From Immersiella caudata (lineage: Eukaryota > Ascomycota > Sordariomycetes > Sordariales > Lasiosphaeriaceae): a stretch of DNA of 64,000 nucleotides. Position numbers and translations under genes: made by a program. The DNA lies in contig JAULSU010000001.1 of the NCBI GenBank assembly GCA_030512335.1, positions 3,658,001 through 3,722,000 on the forward strand, given 5' to 3'. Shown here one piece after another: positions 45,230 to 56,450 of the stretch (positions are counted from its first letter, which is position 1; each line of letters opens with the position of its first letter). The notes under the pieces were generated by a model, which was not told the DNA's origin, made no database searches, and was given only the letters and a program-made list of their open reading frames with translations.

Positions 45230-46031
45230 ATGTCCAACTACGCGCGCTTCGACGCCTCGTTCACCAGGGAAAGCTCGAGAGGTCCTTTGTAAGTATTTCC
45301 GGGACCGAAATTAGTGCAGATGTCCTAACCAGCATCGGCAGCGGAACTCTCTCGTTCAAGTTTCGAGCCGGAGCACCCCCTCCACGTCCATTGCCCTTCC
45401 GCCGCGGCCCACTTGGGAGTCCCTTTGGAACCTCTGACAAGACGAAGAGTTATTGCTAAAAACTCGTGAAATTGGCAAGAGAACGCGTCATCAATCACGG
45501 GTTTGGGGAGGTTGAAGACGTGTCGTTTGACGCTATCAGCGGCGACCTGACTGTTCTCATCACCGCGCCTTGGACAAACGAGCCCGAGCGCTGGGAGACT
45601 GTTGTTTCCGATATCAAGATTGCTGTCGACGATATGCTCGTGAATGAGGGCCACCCGGACGTTGAGATCTGCGTCCAGATGGTCGCTTCAGAGTTGATAA
45701 AAGACAAATATCTCGGCGTCATTAACTCAGACCAGCACCCGCAACTTGTGGCTGACTGGGATAACCTCAGAAAAGAGTGAAGGAAATTCTACATTTCTTT
45801 GAGGCCCCGCGAGATCATTGGACGTCATTGCATCTGTTTCGACTTGGATACTCCAGGAAAGACGAGGATAGTCCTCCAACGGTATATATCTCGTTGGATT
45901 ACCTTTCGAAGGAACCCGAGTGGCCGCCTGTCATCGCCGCCCTCGAGGCTTACCTCGCCACGTTTCCCTACGGACTGGCGCTTCAGGTAGAGAACGGAGG
46001 TCCAGAACACCTAGGGGGGCTCTTCGATTAG
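45230..46031 (+). pseudogene. broken hypothetical gene (nonsense codon and frameshift)
   Basis: Exon 1 45230-45288 joins exon 2 from 45342 across a 53-nt intron (GTAAGT ... CCTAACC ... GGCAG, phase 2), giving RGPF-GTLSFKFRAGAPPP. The frame then meets TAA at 45457-45459. Beyond it the protein-like reading resumes at once (KLARERVINHGFGEVEDVSF, TVLITAPWTNEPERWETVVS) up to a stop at 45780. Coding then passes by a one-base shift near 45775 to another frame (EILHFFEAPRDHWTSL, PTVYISLDYLSKEPEWPPVI) ending at 46031. The parts read as one ~260-aa globular protein of a fungal family I cannot name. Two lesions in one gene argue for decay; the frameshift lies in an A4 run, so an assembly indel is also possible. 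Confidence 0.6.
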
Positions 46032-46535
46032 CGATTCTTCAAGGCGGTTCGGAGTAAATAGGCAATGAGAAAACATTGCAGTGTGTGTGTTGTATTGCAT
46101 TGTGCGTATGAAGAAGGTCGACCAATTTTGTGAGGGGAAAGTGATCAGGAGTTAGGGTTTTGCGCGGGACTGGCAAATCGTCCACATCATCGACGCAGGG
46201 ACCGAAGAGGAGTCCAAGGAAATTCTCCGCATTCAAACATCCATCACATGCAAACTCCCGCCCCGCGCCAAGTCGCGGGGCCCCAGCTTCGAATGAGCCG
46301 ATAACTGCCGTCATTCCACATGCGCGGAACTCTGTTCCCTCGACTCTCCGCCGACTTGTCTCTAAACAACGATCCATTGAGCCTTTACACGCGAGGCACT
46401 GCGCACATTGTTGCGACCTCCCTTTGGCCTACGCATTCTCCAAATGAGGTGAAACACCGAGTCGACACACCGAGTGCTCAGCGCACCGAACCTCCATCCC
46501 CCACCACTCGCCCTCCCTCCAATTGCCGAGGCATC
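46032..46535. other. intergenic
   Basis: Upstream region of the PXMP4 gene. Nothing else supported. Confidence 0.5.
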
Positions 46536-47435
46536 ATGTCCGGCACACTCGAAAGCCTCAAGGTGCGCCAGCAAACACTCAGGCGCGCATCGTCGCACGG
46601 GACAAATGCTAATGGATTGCGACACAGGCGACGGCCGAGAGGATCATCCTCGACCCGAAATACCACGACCTCCTTGCCGTCGTCAAGGCCGCGCGCAATG
46701 GCGCAGTCTACGGTACCAAAGTGCGCTTCCCGCACGCACTCGTGTACGATACTACAAGACCCCCCAATATCTCGACGCCCCTTCTAATGGACATTCTATA
46801 GCATGATCCTATTATTCCGGTCCGGAACGTACGTCGCCCCCCTCTCCAATGCGCCGCCCCTGTCTGACACATTCCTAGGATTCGCGAAAAAGCAGGCCTC
46901 ATCTTCCGCGCGACGAGAACGCATGCCAGAAACCTCGCCAAGTTCGCGACCATCTACAAGTTGACATGCATGCTGTTGAAAAATTTCGGGCCTACCCCAG
47001 GGAAAGAAGGCAAGCTCCGGGTTCTATGCGCGAGTCGGAGCTGCGCTAACCCCTGAACCAGGCCCCTATGACAGCTTCATCGCCGGCCTTCTCGGCGGCT
47101 ACGTTGTCTTTGGCCAGCGCTCGCGCTCGGGCAAGATCTCGAGCGTCAACCAGCAGATCGTCATCTACGTGTTTGCGCGCGTCGTGCTCGCCCTCGCGCA
47201 CATGGCAGTGAAGCCCGGGTACGGACTCCCTGGCGTCTCAGAGCCAGCGCGCAGCGCCGCCATTAGCTACTACGCGTGGCCGGTATTCGCCAGCGTCTCA
47301 TGGGCTGCCGTCATGCATCTCTTCAAGTATCACGCTGTGGAGCTGCAGCCTAGTCTGCGCAGCAGCATGACGTACATTTACGCCAACGCCGACCAGTGGG
47401 ATGGCTTGCGCAACTTTATGTGGCATAATAAATGA
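46536..47435 (+). CDS. peroxisomal membrane protein PXMP4/PMP24 family
   Basis: Five exons: 46536-46562, 46628-46743, 46802-46828, 46879-47009, 47062-47435; introns of 65, 58, 50 and 52 nt; 224 aa, in line with the family's ~210-225. Recognised by KAARNGAVYGTKVRFPHALV, ILLFRSGT, THARNLAKFATIYK and LGGYVVFGQ, followed by NQQIVIYVFARVVLALAHMA. These are the hallmark segments of the Tim17-related peroxisomal PMP24/PXMP4 proteins. It has several TM helices and should sit in the peroxisomal membrane; its molecular role is not settled in the literature I know. The fourth intron has a GC donor (GCAAGC) with a good GCTAAC branch site and CAG acceptor, and the frame needs it to be spliced. Confidence 0.9.
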
Positions 47436-48030
47436 GCGATACGGTTGCATGTGGTGAGGAAACATTGAACGGCGTTAGGTGGGTTTTTGTGTGGCATTTT
47501 TGGTATCCGTTCGAGGCGGTAGATTTGTGTCTTTTTGCTACCCCCACGAGCAGCTTTGATGTGGGCGGCTTTGGCTGTTGTTTGAACGTATATTATCTAC
47601 GCGGTATTTGAAGACATGTTTGGAGCATTTAGATGGCGAAGAGTGCCGGAGGGCGCGGGTAGTTAAGAATTGAGCATTGTTTTCCGTCAATCTTCGGCCC
47701 CTAGACCCCCCATTGTCAAGGTGATGGTTCTTACCTCGATATTTGACTGCTGTCTGCGTCATGGCGATCGGTCTGTTTGCGCCTTCCTCCGGAACGGGCC
47801 CTCTCAATGATGGAGCATCGAACAACACTGAACTCGTTGGAGTTCTTCCTTCTCGTCGCCTCAACCAGCACATTAAATATCTTTGAAGAATTGCCTCCAA
47901 GTTCCAACTGTCGCCGATCGGCGCCGAAAATACCCCTTGGCTCCCTGAGAAACGATCAAAGAGACAGGCAGCCTCGAAATCGAGACCCATCCAACAGTAG
48001 CGAGCTCAAACGAAGCCCGTCGACGCCACA
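47436..48030. other. intergenic
   Basis: 3' region of PXMP4 and upstream region of the next plus-strand gene. No supported feature. Confidence 0.5.
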
Positions 48031-48758
48031 ATGATCACCTTCACGACAGCACGGCGGTCATTCTTTGCCGCGGTGACCTGCCTCGCAGTGTATTCGTGGA
48101 TATTATGGCATCGGTGTTATCCTTTTGACTACTTGAGAACTTTTATAGTTGGGGGTTGGGCCTTTATCTGGGTCTTAGAAGCGCGCATGTGGAAGAAGGA
48201 CAGAGTAAGCCCCCTTAGCCCTGGATTGAAAGCACTATTCACTTGTTTTGCTCGTTCCTCGCTGATGAGAAACGATGTGCACCAGGACGTGGCCCGACGA
48301 GACGAACGCAGTAGGAGACACCTCGCGCCTCAGCACCTACGGGCGTTGTGGGACCTCCTTGAGGCTTGTGCGCAAGCACAGCCGAGGCTCCAGTTGAACG
48401 CGCTTCGACCTGGCTTCGAGAGAGCTGTGAGAGACCTCGAGGAAGCTCGGAGAGATCTTATACTCGAAGGAGAGCCACTGCGGAGGATCGCTCGCTTGTT
48501 GGAGCGTGCTACTGGTATCCTGGAGGGGAGCCTAAGCCTAGAGGAGACGAATCAGCCGCAAGTTCCAGTTGAGGTGCGTAATCCGAATTTCTACCGTATC
48601 TCTAGCCTCCCTCCGTTTCCATTTCTTGTCTGCCCAAGGGTTCTGGTACATCGATCGCATCTCAAAGCGACGGGTCTCTTGGGAAAGCACCCCACGTGTT
48701 CAACAGGCGAGTGGAAGATCGTCGGAGGCGTCGTCGAATCCTAGAAGCGGGGGGTTGA
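48031..48758 (+). CDS. hypothetical membrane-anchored protein
   Basis: Exons 48031-48204, 48286-48573 and 48639-48758; introns of 81 nt (GTAAGC ... ACCAG) and 65 nt (GTGCGT ... CCAAG), both phase 0; 193 aa. The first intron is a multiple of three and open, so retention would also give a protein. The N-terminus has two hydrophobic stretches (FFAAVTCLAVYSWILW and FIVGGWAFIWVLEA). The rest is an Arg/Glu/Leu-rich helical region (FERAVRDLEEARRDLILEGE) likely to form a coiled coil, and a basic tail (RRVEDRRRRRRILEAGG). If the last acceptor is used in another phase the tail would be longer, ending at 48973. Unknown family. Confidence 0.5.
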
Positions 48759-49858
48759 CCCACGATACGATAACCCCAGAGTTACGCCGGCCGACTCATA
48801 CCCAACTCAATTCCCTCTTCCAAAAACTAGATTATCCCCATTTCGCGTCCATTCTCGTTTGTTTCAGGGCGATGTGTCGTACTAATGGCGGTCAGAATCT
48901 TTTTGCGGTATGCAAAAAAATGCGTGCCCAAAGCAAGCTTGAGTGGGCTGCCGCCACGTATTGCTCCCCTTGAGCACATCACCCCTGGAAGGCCTAGCCA
49001 AGTGGCCTGCGCCTCTGGCTGTCGAAGTCCAACAGCAAAAATCACTTTCCCAGCTCCTTTTACATTGTGGCGAGCCACATCTCTGTCCAAGATCTGGTGC
49101 CTCAGTTGGCAGTTGCGGTGGCTTCTTGTGGGCCAAAGTCCAGCGCCGCGATGGACTGATGCATCTTGCATGGCTGCAGCCCGAAGCCATCGCCCGACCA
49201 GACTGTGCAAACACATGGCGGCGGAAAACTGCCCTTTTTTACTTAGGGGTTTCTAACCTTCCTGTCTGTTCCCCAAATCTGTGCCAGATATTCGGCAGCC
49301 TCCCCGACGACAGAGTGGCTGGTCACTGCCTGGCTGCCTGCCCACGAGACCGCGATTGCTCATCGCATGCAGCACCAAAACTTTATGCGTTGCTGGCTTT
49401 GGCCGTTGCAGGAAACCATTTACAGGTAATGATTCGCCTCCCAGAGTCCCCAAAGCAGAGAATCACGCAAGGCCATCTCACTCTGAGATGTCATACCCTC
49501 CAGGTTGTCAATGGAGGTGGCTGACGGGGCAAGTTCATGCCTCGGCCTGGCCAGATAGCGCAAAAACGAAGAGCCCAAGTCACCAGCGTTGGTGAATCCA
49601 ACGAGCATTAGTTCTCATTTTCTGTCTGAAATCCCAGTGGATTTCCAGAACGAGCCCCAGTCTCGCAACCGGCAGTGAACCTGCGGGCAGCGAACAAACC
49701 CCAACTTGCTTTGGCCTGGTCGCCGGGCCTCATTTTTTGTATTTATACCCTTCCCAGACTCTGTACAAAGATCTTTCGCCTTCTTTCTTTGACAACTTTC
49801 TGCAAACGCCCGAGATATCAGTCAACAATCACTTACACCAGTTACGCCACAGGCAAAC
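48759..49858. other. intergenic; TATA-like site near 49742
   Basis: Upstream region of the RBR gene, with a TTTATAC element about 115 nt before its ATG. No other supported feature. Confidence 0.45.
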
Positions 49859-50694
49859 ATGGCGACAACCACGGTGCCACGCCTTGAGTGTATCATCTGC
49901 ACCAACCCTGTTATCGGCGACTCAAAACTGCAACTGCCATGCGGCCATATCCACTGCGCGGCATGCGTTCGAGCCAACTTTCGAGTCACGATGCGGTCTG
50001 CTCCCTTTCGACCGGTTCAGTGCTGCCAACGGATCGACATCAACGTTCTTCGCTGGGTAGCCGGCATGTCGAGAACCACGGGTTCCTCCATGGACATCAC
50101 CGCCTACCGCCAGCTGTTGACGGAGTTCGACACCACCGAGAAGTTGTATTGCTGGGACCGGAAATGTGGTGCCTTTATCCCACTTGCGCTTCGAGCTGGC
50201 AACGATAGTTTCGGCCACTCAGCGCTGTGTCGGAAGTGTCACACCAAGACTTGCATAAGATGGTATGTGTCTTATCACGATGTACTTCTCCTTTGACCCT
50301 TTTTCATTGTTGGAGATCTAGATGGGGACCTCATCTCCAAGGCGTCCAGAAGCATCCCGAATCGGGAAGCATGAGCTGACATTTCCTCCAGCAAGGAAAA
50401 GTTTCACTTTGGACCCTGCCCGGCGTCGCGTGTTTTGGGTGTTAGGAGAAGAGGACCAACTGCGGATGAGCTCTTTCGTCGACTGTCGCGTAAGAGGGGA
50501 TGGAAGGCGTGCCCATCCTGCAAGTATGTCGTCGAGAAGACGGACGGGTGCAACCACATCTCGTAAGTCTCCTATTTTGCCCAAGCGTACCAAAAGAATC
50601 TGTACTGATGAGCAATAGTTGTGTGTGCGGGACCCACTGGTGCTATCGTTGCGGTAAGGCCCCATACGATAGCCATGGACCTTGCGCCATGTGA
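49859..50694 (+). CDS. RBR-type E3 ubiquitin ligase (RING-IBR-RING2)
   Basis: Exons 49859-50262, 50392-50562 and 50619-50694; introns of 129 and 56 nt, both phase 2; 216 aa. RING1: CIICTNPVIGDSKLQLPCGH and CAACVRANF, ending QCCQRID. IBR-like: YCWDRKCGAFIPLAL, ALCRKCHTKTCIRC (completed across intron 1), then EKFHFGPCP. RING2 is WKACPSC, then EKTDGCNHISCVCG and HWCYRCG. The Cys after HIS is where RBR ligases carry the catalytic thioester. RBR enzymes move ubiquitin from an E2 to their own RING2 Cys and then to substrate. The protein is small and has no extra targeting domain. Splicing restores RING2, which strongly supports the model. Confidence 0.85.
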
Positions 50695-51327
50695 GGGGGC
50701 GGTAGACTCCGTCTCATGAGTACGATGAGTACATGACCAGTTTCGGAAGCCGCTTTGGCCGGAGAACAGCACGGAGCAGAGCCAGAAGCACTCGATATCA
50801 TCCGACAGCAACTTCGGATATGACAGGGTGGACAGCATACGATACCAGGTTAGGCGTTGACGGAGTTTTGGTCTCGTCATTTTTACTTCAGGGGCTGGCA
50901 GCATCTTTCGGTAAGGTTGGGGGCTATATTGCACATGACCTGGCGGGGGTCGGTCCGTGGTAGTGAGGCATGGCACCTGGTGTTGTAGGCAGGGAGAACT
51001 TACTTGGTAGCGCATATTTAGCTACATATCCTTGACAATTCTATATCCATCTTCATGAATGGGGTGATGCAGTTTTCGTGATTGATGTAGCGTGCTCCAT
51101 CTTGAGGGGCACAAACGTGACTGCTACGGTAACTACCACCCGAGGGTAGATGAAACGGTCATTACAGCCCTAAACGTGTCCAAGTGGCAACAAGACATTG
51201 AGGCCAAAATTATTTATTGTCTCAGCTAAGCTGATGAGAAGCTCATAAATCCTCTCCAACACCGAACGCCTTTTCCATGCCATTTTATGGTCCGCATCCC
51301 CCTCCAGAAGAAGACAACATCTGTACT
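50695..51327. other. intergenic between convergent genes
   Basis: 3' ends of the RBR gene and NSA2. No supported feature. Confidence 0.5.
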
Positions 51328-52495
51328 TTATACCAGGAGCACAGCGTTCAGGCAGCCGTCGTTCTATGGGCGGTCAGCATCTGATAGCGGCTCGCAGCTA
51401 GTGGTGCTTAGGACATACCTCTGGATTGTTGGTGATTTGTGCGTAACGACCCCAGGCGATCTTCCCAGAGGCGGTGACGATTCCGAGGTCGGAGACATTC
51501 ACCTCGATACTGTGAGGAATTAGGCGCTGGTCCATGTTGGAAAGGGGGTAGCAGAACATACATGGTACCCTTGGTTAAGACACCAAGCTGGGTATAAAGG
51601 GGATTGCTGGGGTTCTTCTTGACACCGAGGATGGGAAGCTGGACGGTAACGTTGAGAGTCGGGTGGGTGACGTTGGCCTTCTTGTAGCGCAGACCCATGG
51701 GCCGGATGAAGCGTTCGTACTTGACTGGTCTTCTGGTGAAGTCGGGTCCGACGAACGTGGGCTTTGTGACGACACGCTTCCATGCTGTTGATTTCAGTTA
51801 GCAACGATCCCGCCAAACAGAAGTCTCGTCTCCCGAAAGCACGCCATGGATAACAACATACCCTTCTTGGCCACCTTCTTCCCCGTCTTGACCACCTTGA
51901 ACAGCTCCTCCTCGCTGATCCCCTTGACCTTGGGAATGGGCACCGAGAATCGCGCCGCCTTCTCAGCGCGCTTGTTCTTGATTTGAGAACTGTTACCCCC
52001 CATCAGCATCATGTCCCAAATCTCCAACATGCCATCCCAAACCTACCTCAACGCCTTCGCAGAAGTCGGGTTCGCACGGTCGAGCAGATACGCGGGAACA
52101 GGGTTCGTAGGCTCCTTCTCGTCGGCAGCGCCCTTGACGTTGCGCTCCTCGTGCTGCTTGATAGCCTTGCGCATCTGGATCTTCTGGGCGTGGCGCTCCT
52201 TTGCGTAGAGCTTGGCCCGCAGGCCACGGAGGTTCTGCGCATTCTCGCTCTGCTTGTGACCCTCGCGCGCCGCCTTCTTGCGGGTTCGTTCCTCGTGGTC
52301 GAGGCGCTTGCCGTAGAGCTTGGTGTGCCTCTCTGCAGAAGGGGTTAGACAACGGCTCTCGTCATTCGACCGGGGAGGGGAGCGCTGTGGCGAGAGATGG
52401 CATACCGATATACTCGTTCTGAGGCTGTATTGCACGAGGGGCGGTCAGCAAAAGACAACTTCTTCTTGAGCGAGGGGGTAAATAGCGCATACCAT
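51328..52495 (-). CDS. nsa2: ribosome biogenesis protein NSA2
   Basis: Seven exons: 52495-52493 (the ATG alone), 52424-52406, 52332-52047, 51989-51862, 51784-51562, 51509-51419 and 51363-51328; six introns of 52-77 nt; 261 aa, the normal NSA2 length. The start reads MPQNEYIERHTKLYGKRLDH. Other conserved blocks are REGHKQSENAQNLRG, NKRAEKAARFSVPIPKVKGI, KPTFVGPDFTRRPVKYERFI, RYKKANVTHPTLNV, LGVLTKGTIIEVNVSDLG and the end NDGCLNAVLLV. NSA2 is a nucleolar/nuclear factor needed for 27S pre-rRNA processing in 60S subunit assembly. The gene is intron-dense for its size, and its first exon is only the start codon. Confidence 0.95.
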
Positions 52496-53140
52496 ATTGA
52501 TTTTCGGTGCCCTCGAGAGGGAGTGTGGCTACGGAGGTGGGCGACGGTCGATTGATCGTTTTACGGTCGCAGTGCCTGAAGTCTCGATGCTTGATACATT
52601 TTCCCGATAAAAATCGTTATCGCGTGCAGATGGCGGGTTTTGGTGGGGCTGCTGCCAAGCGGCTCCACCAACGGCCTGCCGCCTTCAACACCAGCAAGGA
52701 ACAACTTCACAGGAGGTGGAAAGGGATGGACAGGACAGGATGTTGATTCTCTAATTTTCGTCAAGGGAAATACGCCATCTATGGTACGAATTCAATGATG
52801 CGAATGAACCAGCACTAAGGATCCGATCAACCAGAAGAGGGGAGTCGCAGCAGCAAAGACAAATGCACTTGACACAAATGTGTCGATAACGTCTCTAGGA
52901 ATTACACAAGTCCTAAGCCTACAGAAGCCAACGCTGCAACTCCCGCTGCTGAATGCAATGCCGCTGGTTGTCCATCCTTTCTTCCCGCTGAACGCCTGAA
53001 TATGGTGATGACGGAAAACAAATCCCCCAAAGAGCCGCCTTCCGCGTCCGGGTATTACTCTAACACCGCCTCCCTCCTTTCCGGTATCCTAAGCACCATG
53101 TGCCACAACCCAAACATGCATACAAGAATCGAAACGGGTA
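52496..53140. other. intergenic, NSA2 promoter side
   Basis: Between the 3' end of SPT2 and the NSA2 start, both on the minus strand. No supported feature beyond promoter function by position. Confidence 0.5.
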
Positions 53141-54361
53141 TCAACGGGCCGCTGCCTTGGACTTCAATGTCGCAAGCGCCTTTCGCTTTCTCTCCTCCTT
53201 CTCCTTCTTCAGCCTCTTCTCAAGTTCCATCTCCTTGAGATCCTCACGGCGGGCCACTCTCTCGGCCATTTGTTCCTCCTCGTCAATGTCAGAAAGACCG
53301 GCCTCCATGTCCGACTCATCTTCAGCTGAGTCGTACTCGCGGCCCCTCCCATACCCGTAACCGGCTGGCTCATCCTCGTCGTCGTAGTCGATAAAGTCGT
53401 CCAACTCGTCGTCCTCCTCGTATCGTCGAGGCCGAGAGAGGCCACCCGGGTAACGGGGCCTCTCGCGGTCCGCCTCGCGGCCTGGGCGAGCGGCTGATCC
53501 GGGCTTCGGGGCGGTCGAACCGGGCCGGGGTCGTGCGGTACCTGTATAGCCAGTCGTTGCCAGCGCGGCCTTCTTGACTTTCTTCTCCTCGACAGGTGGG
53601 GTTTTATCCTTGGGACCCTTTGCTGCCGATGCAGCGCCGGGCTTCTGCCCAGGGCGTCCCGACGCGCCCCGTGCCGCGGCAGCAGTTCCACTGTATTTTC
53701 CAGACGCTTGCTGTCTTCCCGCCAACTTGGCTTTGCGAGCCTCTTCGGCCTTGAGCTCCTTGCGTTCCCTCATCGTCATTGGCCTTTCCACGGGCTTGTG
53801 CTGAATCTTGCCGAAAGACTCCCGAACAGGGGCGTTTGCCTGAGCCCGCGCCATGATCTCAGCAAACGAGCGTTTTTTCGGCTTCGCTGCTGGGTCTGAT
53901 TCGGCGATTGCTGGCCTATTCACCACTGGTCTGGGTAACGGGGGCTTGCTAGCCGAAGATGACGAGCTGGATCGGCCATCCTTTGATGCTGTCGAAAAGG
54001 GTCTCTTCAACCCTGAAGTCGGCCCCGCAGGCGAAGACTGTGAGACCGACGTGGGCCTGTTAGTTTGACCGGCTGACGGCCTATCCGCCAGGTGCGGAGA
54101 GGGTCTCGGCGAATTGTCGCTAGATCGCGGACGATTAACGAGGGACTCGGTACGAGGCGCCTTTGTGGGCGCGCCTCGAAGTTGCTCTGAAGCTTTGCGC
54201 TTCGGAACAATATCGCTGGGCCGAGTCGTAGTAGTGGGGGATGGCGACGCCGGTTCGGACTTTTCGCCGGTAATCGCCGCCAAAAGATCTCCGATCTGGA
54301 CAGCGTCAGAGTTCCGCTCAAACAGAGTTCAACGTGGCAGCCGACAGTGACTCACCGGCAT
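53141..54361 (-). CDS. SPT2 chromatin protein (histone chaperone)
   Basis: Exon 1 54361-54356 (only ATG CCG), a 60-nt intron (GTGAGT ... GTCCAG), and exon 2 54295-53141; 386 aa. The start becomes MPIGDLLAAITG. Most of the protein is disordered, Ser/Pro/Ala/Lys-rich. KPKKRSFAEIMARAQANAP lies mid-protein, then a long helix (MTMRERKELKAEEARKAKLA). The C-terminus has the conserved SPT2 block: acidic YEEDDELDDFIDYDDEDE, MEAGLSDIDEEEQMAERVAR, then a basic coiled coil (RREDLKEMELEKRLKKEKEE). SPT2 binds H3-H4 and helps histone recycling during transcription. It shares a divergent promoter with the P2 gene. Confidence 0.9.
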
Positions 54362-55203
54362 GATGGCGGAGATAATGCAATCCGCAGCTCTAAGCCCACT
54401 TCTTGAAGTGATTCCTCCCCTGCCTCATACGCCGTGTCGGTGTTGAGTCATCGAGGTGCTCGGCAGCGAGAAAGTTGGCCCGTTTGCGGATTGCTGTGTC
54501 GCGAATTCGCTTCCCAAGCACTATAATGGAAACGACACGGTTTGCGCGACTCTAAGGGGAAAATCGGAAGAAATTCCGGGTTTGCTAGGAATGCGATCCT
54601 GCGAAATATTAGTAGAGAGGGCGAACGGCCACGGTAGGGACACGTTGTGTGCAGGAGGGGAAGAAAGAAATCGTGGGTGATGGAAGGACATCTTTATATC
54701 TGGTCACAGCTGGCAAGACTTTAGCACACTGCAGCAGCCCGGGGCCACCATCTTCGGCGCCCCAGTGGCTCAGCAGCGCCCAGGCCGGACAACAAAAGAC
54801 ATCGTCCCATCGATTCGCCAGCCATGTGGGGGCTCTGCGGAGACCTGGAGAGCACGTGCATGCTGCTGACCTCAGCAATTAAAAGTGGGCTCGCCTATGC
54901 CCTAAGCGGGAGTGGAGTCAGGTGACTCAGGTGGGGTCGAAATTTGGAGCTCACAGAAGCCAAATTCGTAAAATAATTCGGGAATTCGATCACCTGCAGA
55001 ACTTCTCACCGAACAGTCACTCATACAAGAACTCAGAAGAGTCTTTCTCCGCACAAGCAGCGGTTAAAATTGATTGACCTCTCTAGTTCATCACAAAATC
55101 GTGAGTTCCCCTCCCTCCCCAATTCCTGGGCCGCGCTGCATCGCGAAAGCTCGCAAGCTCCCCAACTAGAAGCTGACCAGCGAAATACTCAAGAACATCT
55201 AAA
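54362..55203. promoter_or_regulatory. divergent promoter region SPT2 / P2, with a leader intron
   Basis: 842 bp between the two start codons. Just upstream of P2 a probable 5'-UTR intron runs from GTGAGT at 55101 to CAAG at 55193, with a CTGAC branch-like site, ten bases before the ATG. Leader introns of this kind are common in ribosomal protein genes. Confidence 0.5.
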
Positions 55204-55660
55204 ATGAAGCACTTGGCTGCCTACCTCCTTCTCGGCCTCGCCGGCAACACCTCTCCCTCGGCCAAGGACATCAAGGCTGTCCTCGAGTCCGTCGGCATTG
55301 AGGCTGATGACGAGCGTCTCTCCGCCCTCCTTTCTGAGCTCAAAGGCAAGGATGTCAACGAGGTATGGATTGAAGATACTGCACGGGGCTGCTGCTGCTC
55401 GCACGAGAGAGCCTGCTAACAATCTTGCAGCTGATCGCTGAGGGCTCTGCCAAGCTCGCCTCCGTCCCGTCCGGCGGTGCCGGTGGTGCCCCTGCCGCTG
55501 GTGGTGCTGCGGCTGGTGGCGCTGCTGCTGAGGAGGCCAAGGAGGAGGCTAAAGAAGAGGGTACGAACTCACACATCACCCAAAGATTGGCAATGAGGCT
55601 AACAAGGCTACAGAGAAGGAGGAGTCCGACGACGACATGGGCTTCGGTCTCTTCGACTAA
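55204..55660 (+). CDS. 60S acidic ribosomal protein P2
   Basis: Exons 55204-55362, 55431-55560 and 55614-55660; introns of 68 nt (TGCTAAC branch) and 53 nt; 111 aa, as usual for P2. The N-terminal dimerisation domain is MKHLAAYLLLGLAGNTSPSA, then DIKAVLESVGIEADD and LLSELKGKDVNELIAEGSAK. An Ala/Gly hinge follows (VPSGGAGGAPAAGG), then the acidic tail ending ESDDDMGFGLFD, the eukaryotic P-protein signature that contacts elongation factors. P2 pairs with P1 on the ribosomal stalk through P0. Confidence 0.95.
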
Positions 55661-56450
55661 ATGTGTCCCCTCCGAATCAAAAAAGTATGACCTGGTGTGG
55701 GAATTTCCGAAGATCATTCACGACTTATGGGCACGCTGGCGGAGTGATCTCGCTCTCAATCGCATCGGCAAGGAAGCTGGAGTTATTGGGTTGGCAAGGG
55801 CTGGTCGCCATTGGCTGAGGCTAGACAAATAAGACAAATCCTGGGTCTCTTCGGAACTTATTTTCCATCTGTGAGCTGCATTCGAGGGAGTTGATATGTG
55901 TGTTGGCTGTAAAATGCGACAGCGATAAGAGCTTGGCCTGTCTCAGCCATGATCATCCTCACGAGAATACAAACAGATTGTCGCCTGAGGCACACAAGAG
56001 CTTTGCATAAAATCCGGACATCGACCGAAGCGGTGCGTGGTCTTGGCAAATCGGGTCGCGTGTCGCGGACCCACAGTTGACGGTTGCCGCGAGCAACGGC
56101 GAAGCTAGCTGGTGACCGTTGATTGGTCGGCTCCCCACAATCCAAAATATCCTAGCCTTTGGAAAAGCAGGCCAGCTCCCATCCCTTTCTTTTTGGACGA
56201 CCACACATTCCCGCGACGAGTTGCCCAGACGCCCAGTGAAATGCAGTCCAGCTCAAGATGAACCGATTCGACACGTAAAACATCAATTAATCGCCAGCAA
56301 ATCGCAATAATCGCCTTGGTCTACGAGCGGAACAACAGCAGGAGAAAAGGGAAGAAAACGGGCGAGGGAACGGCCCGGGTCGTCGCATACAAAAATCAAC
56401 ACAACATCGATCCTCTGTGCGTCGCAGCATAGCAACACTCAAACATCACA
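55661..56450. other. intergenic
   Basis: 3' region of P2 and upstream region of the kinase gene. No supported feature. Confidence 0.5.
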
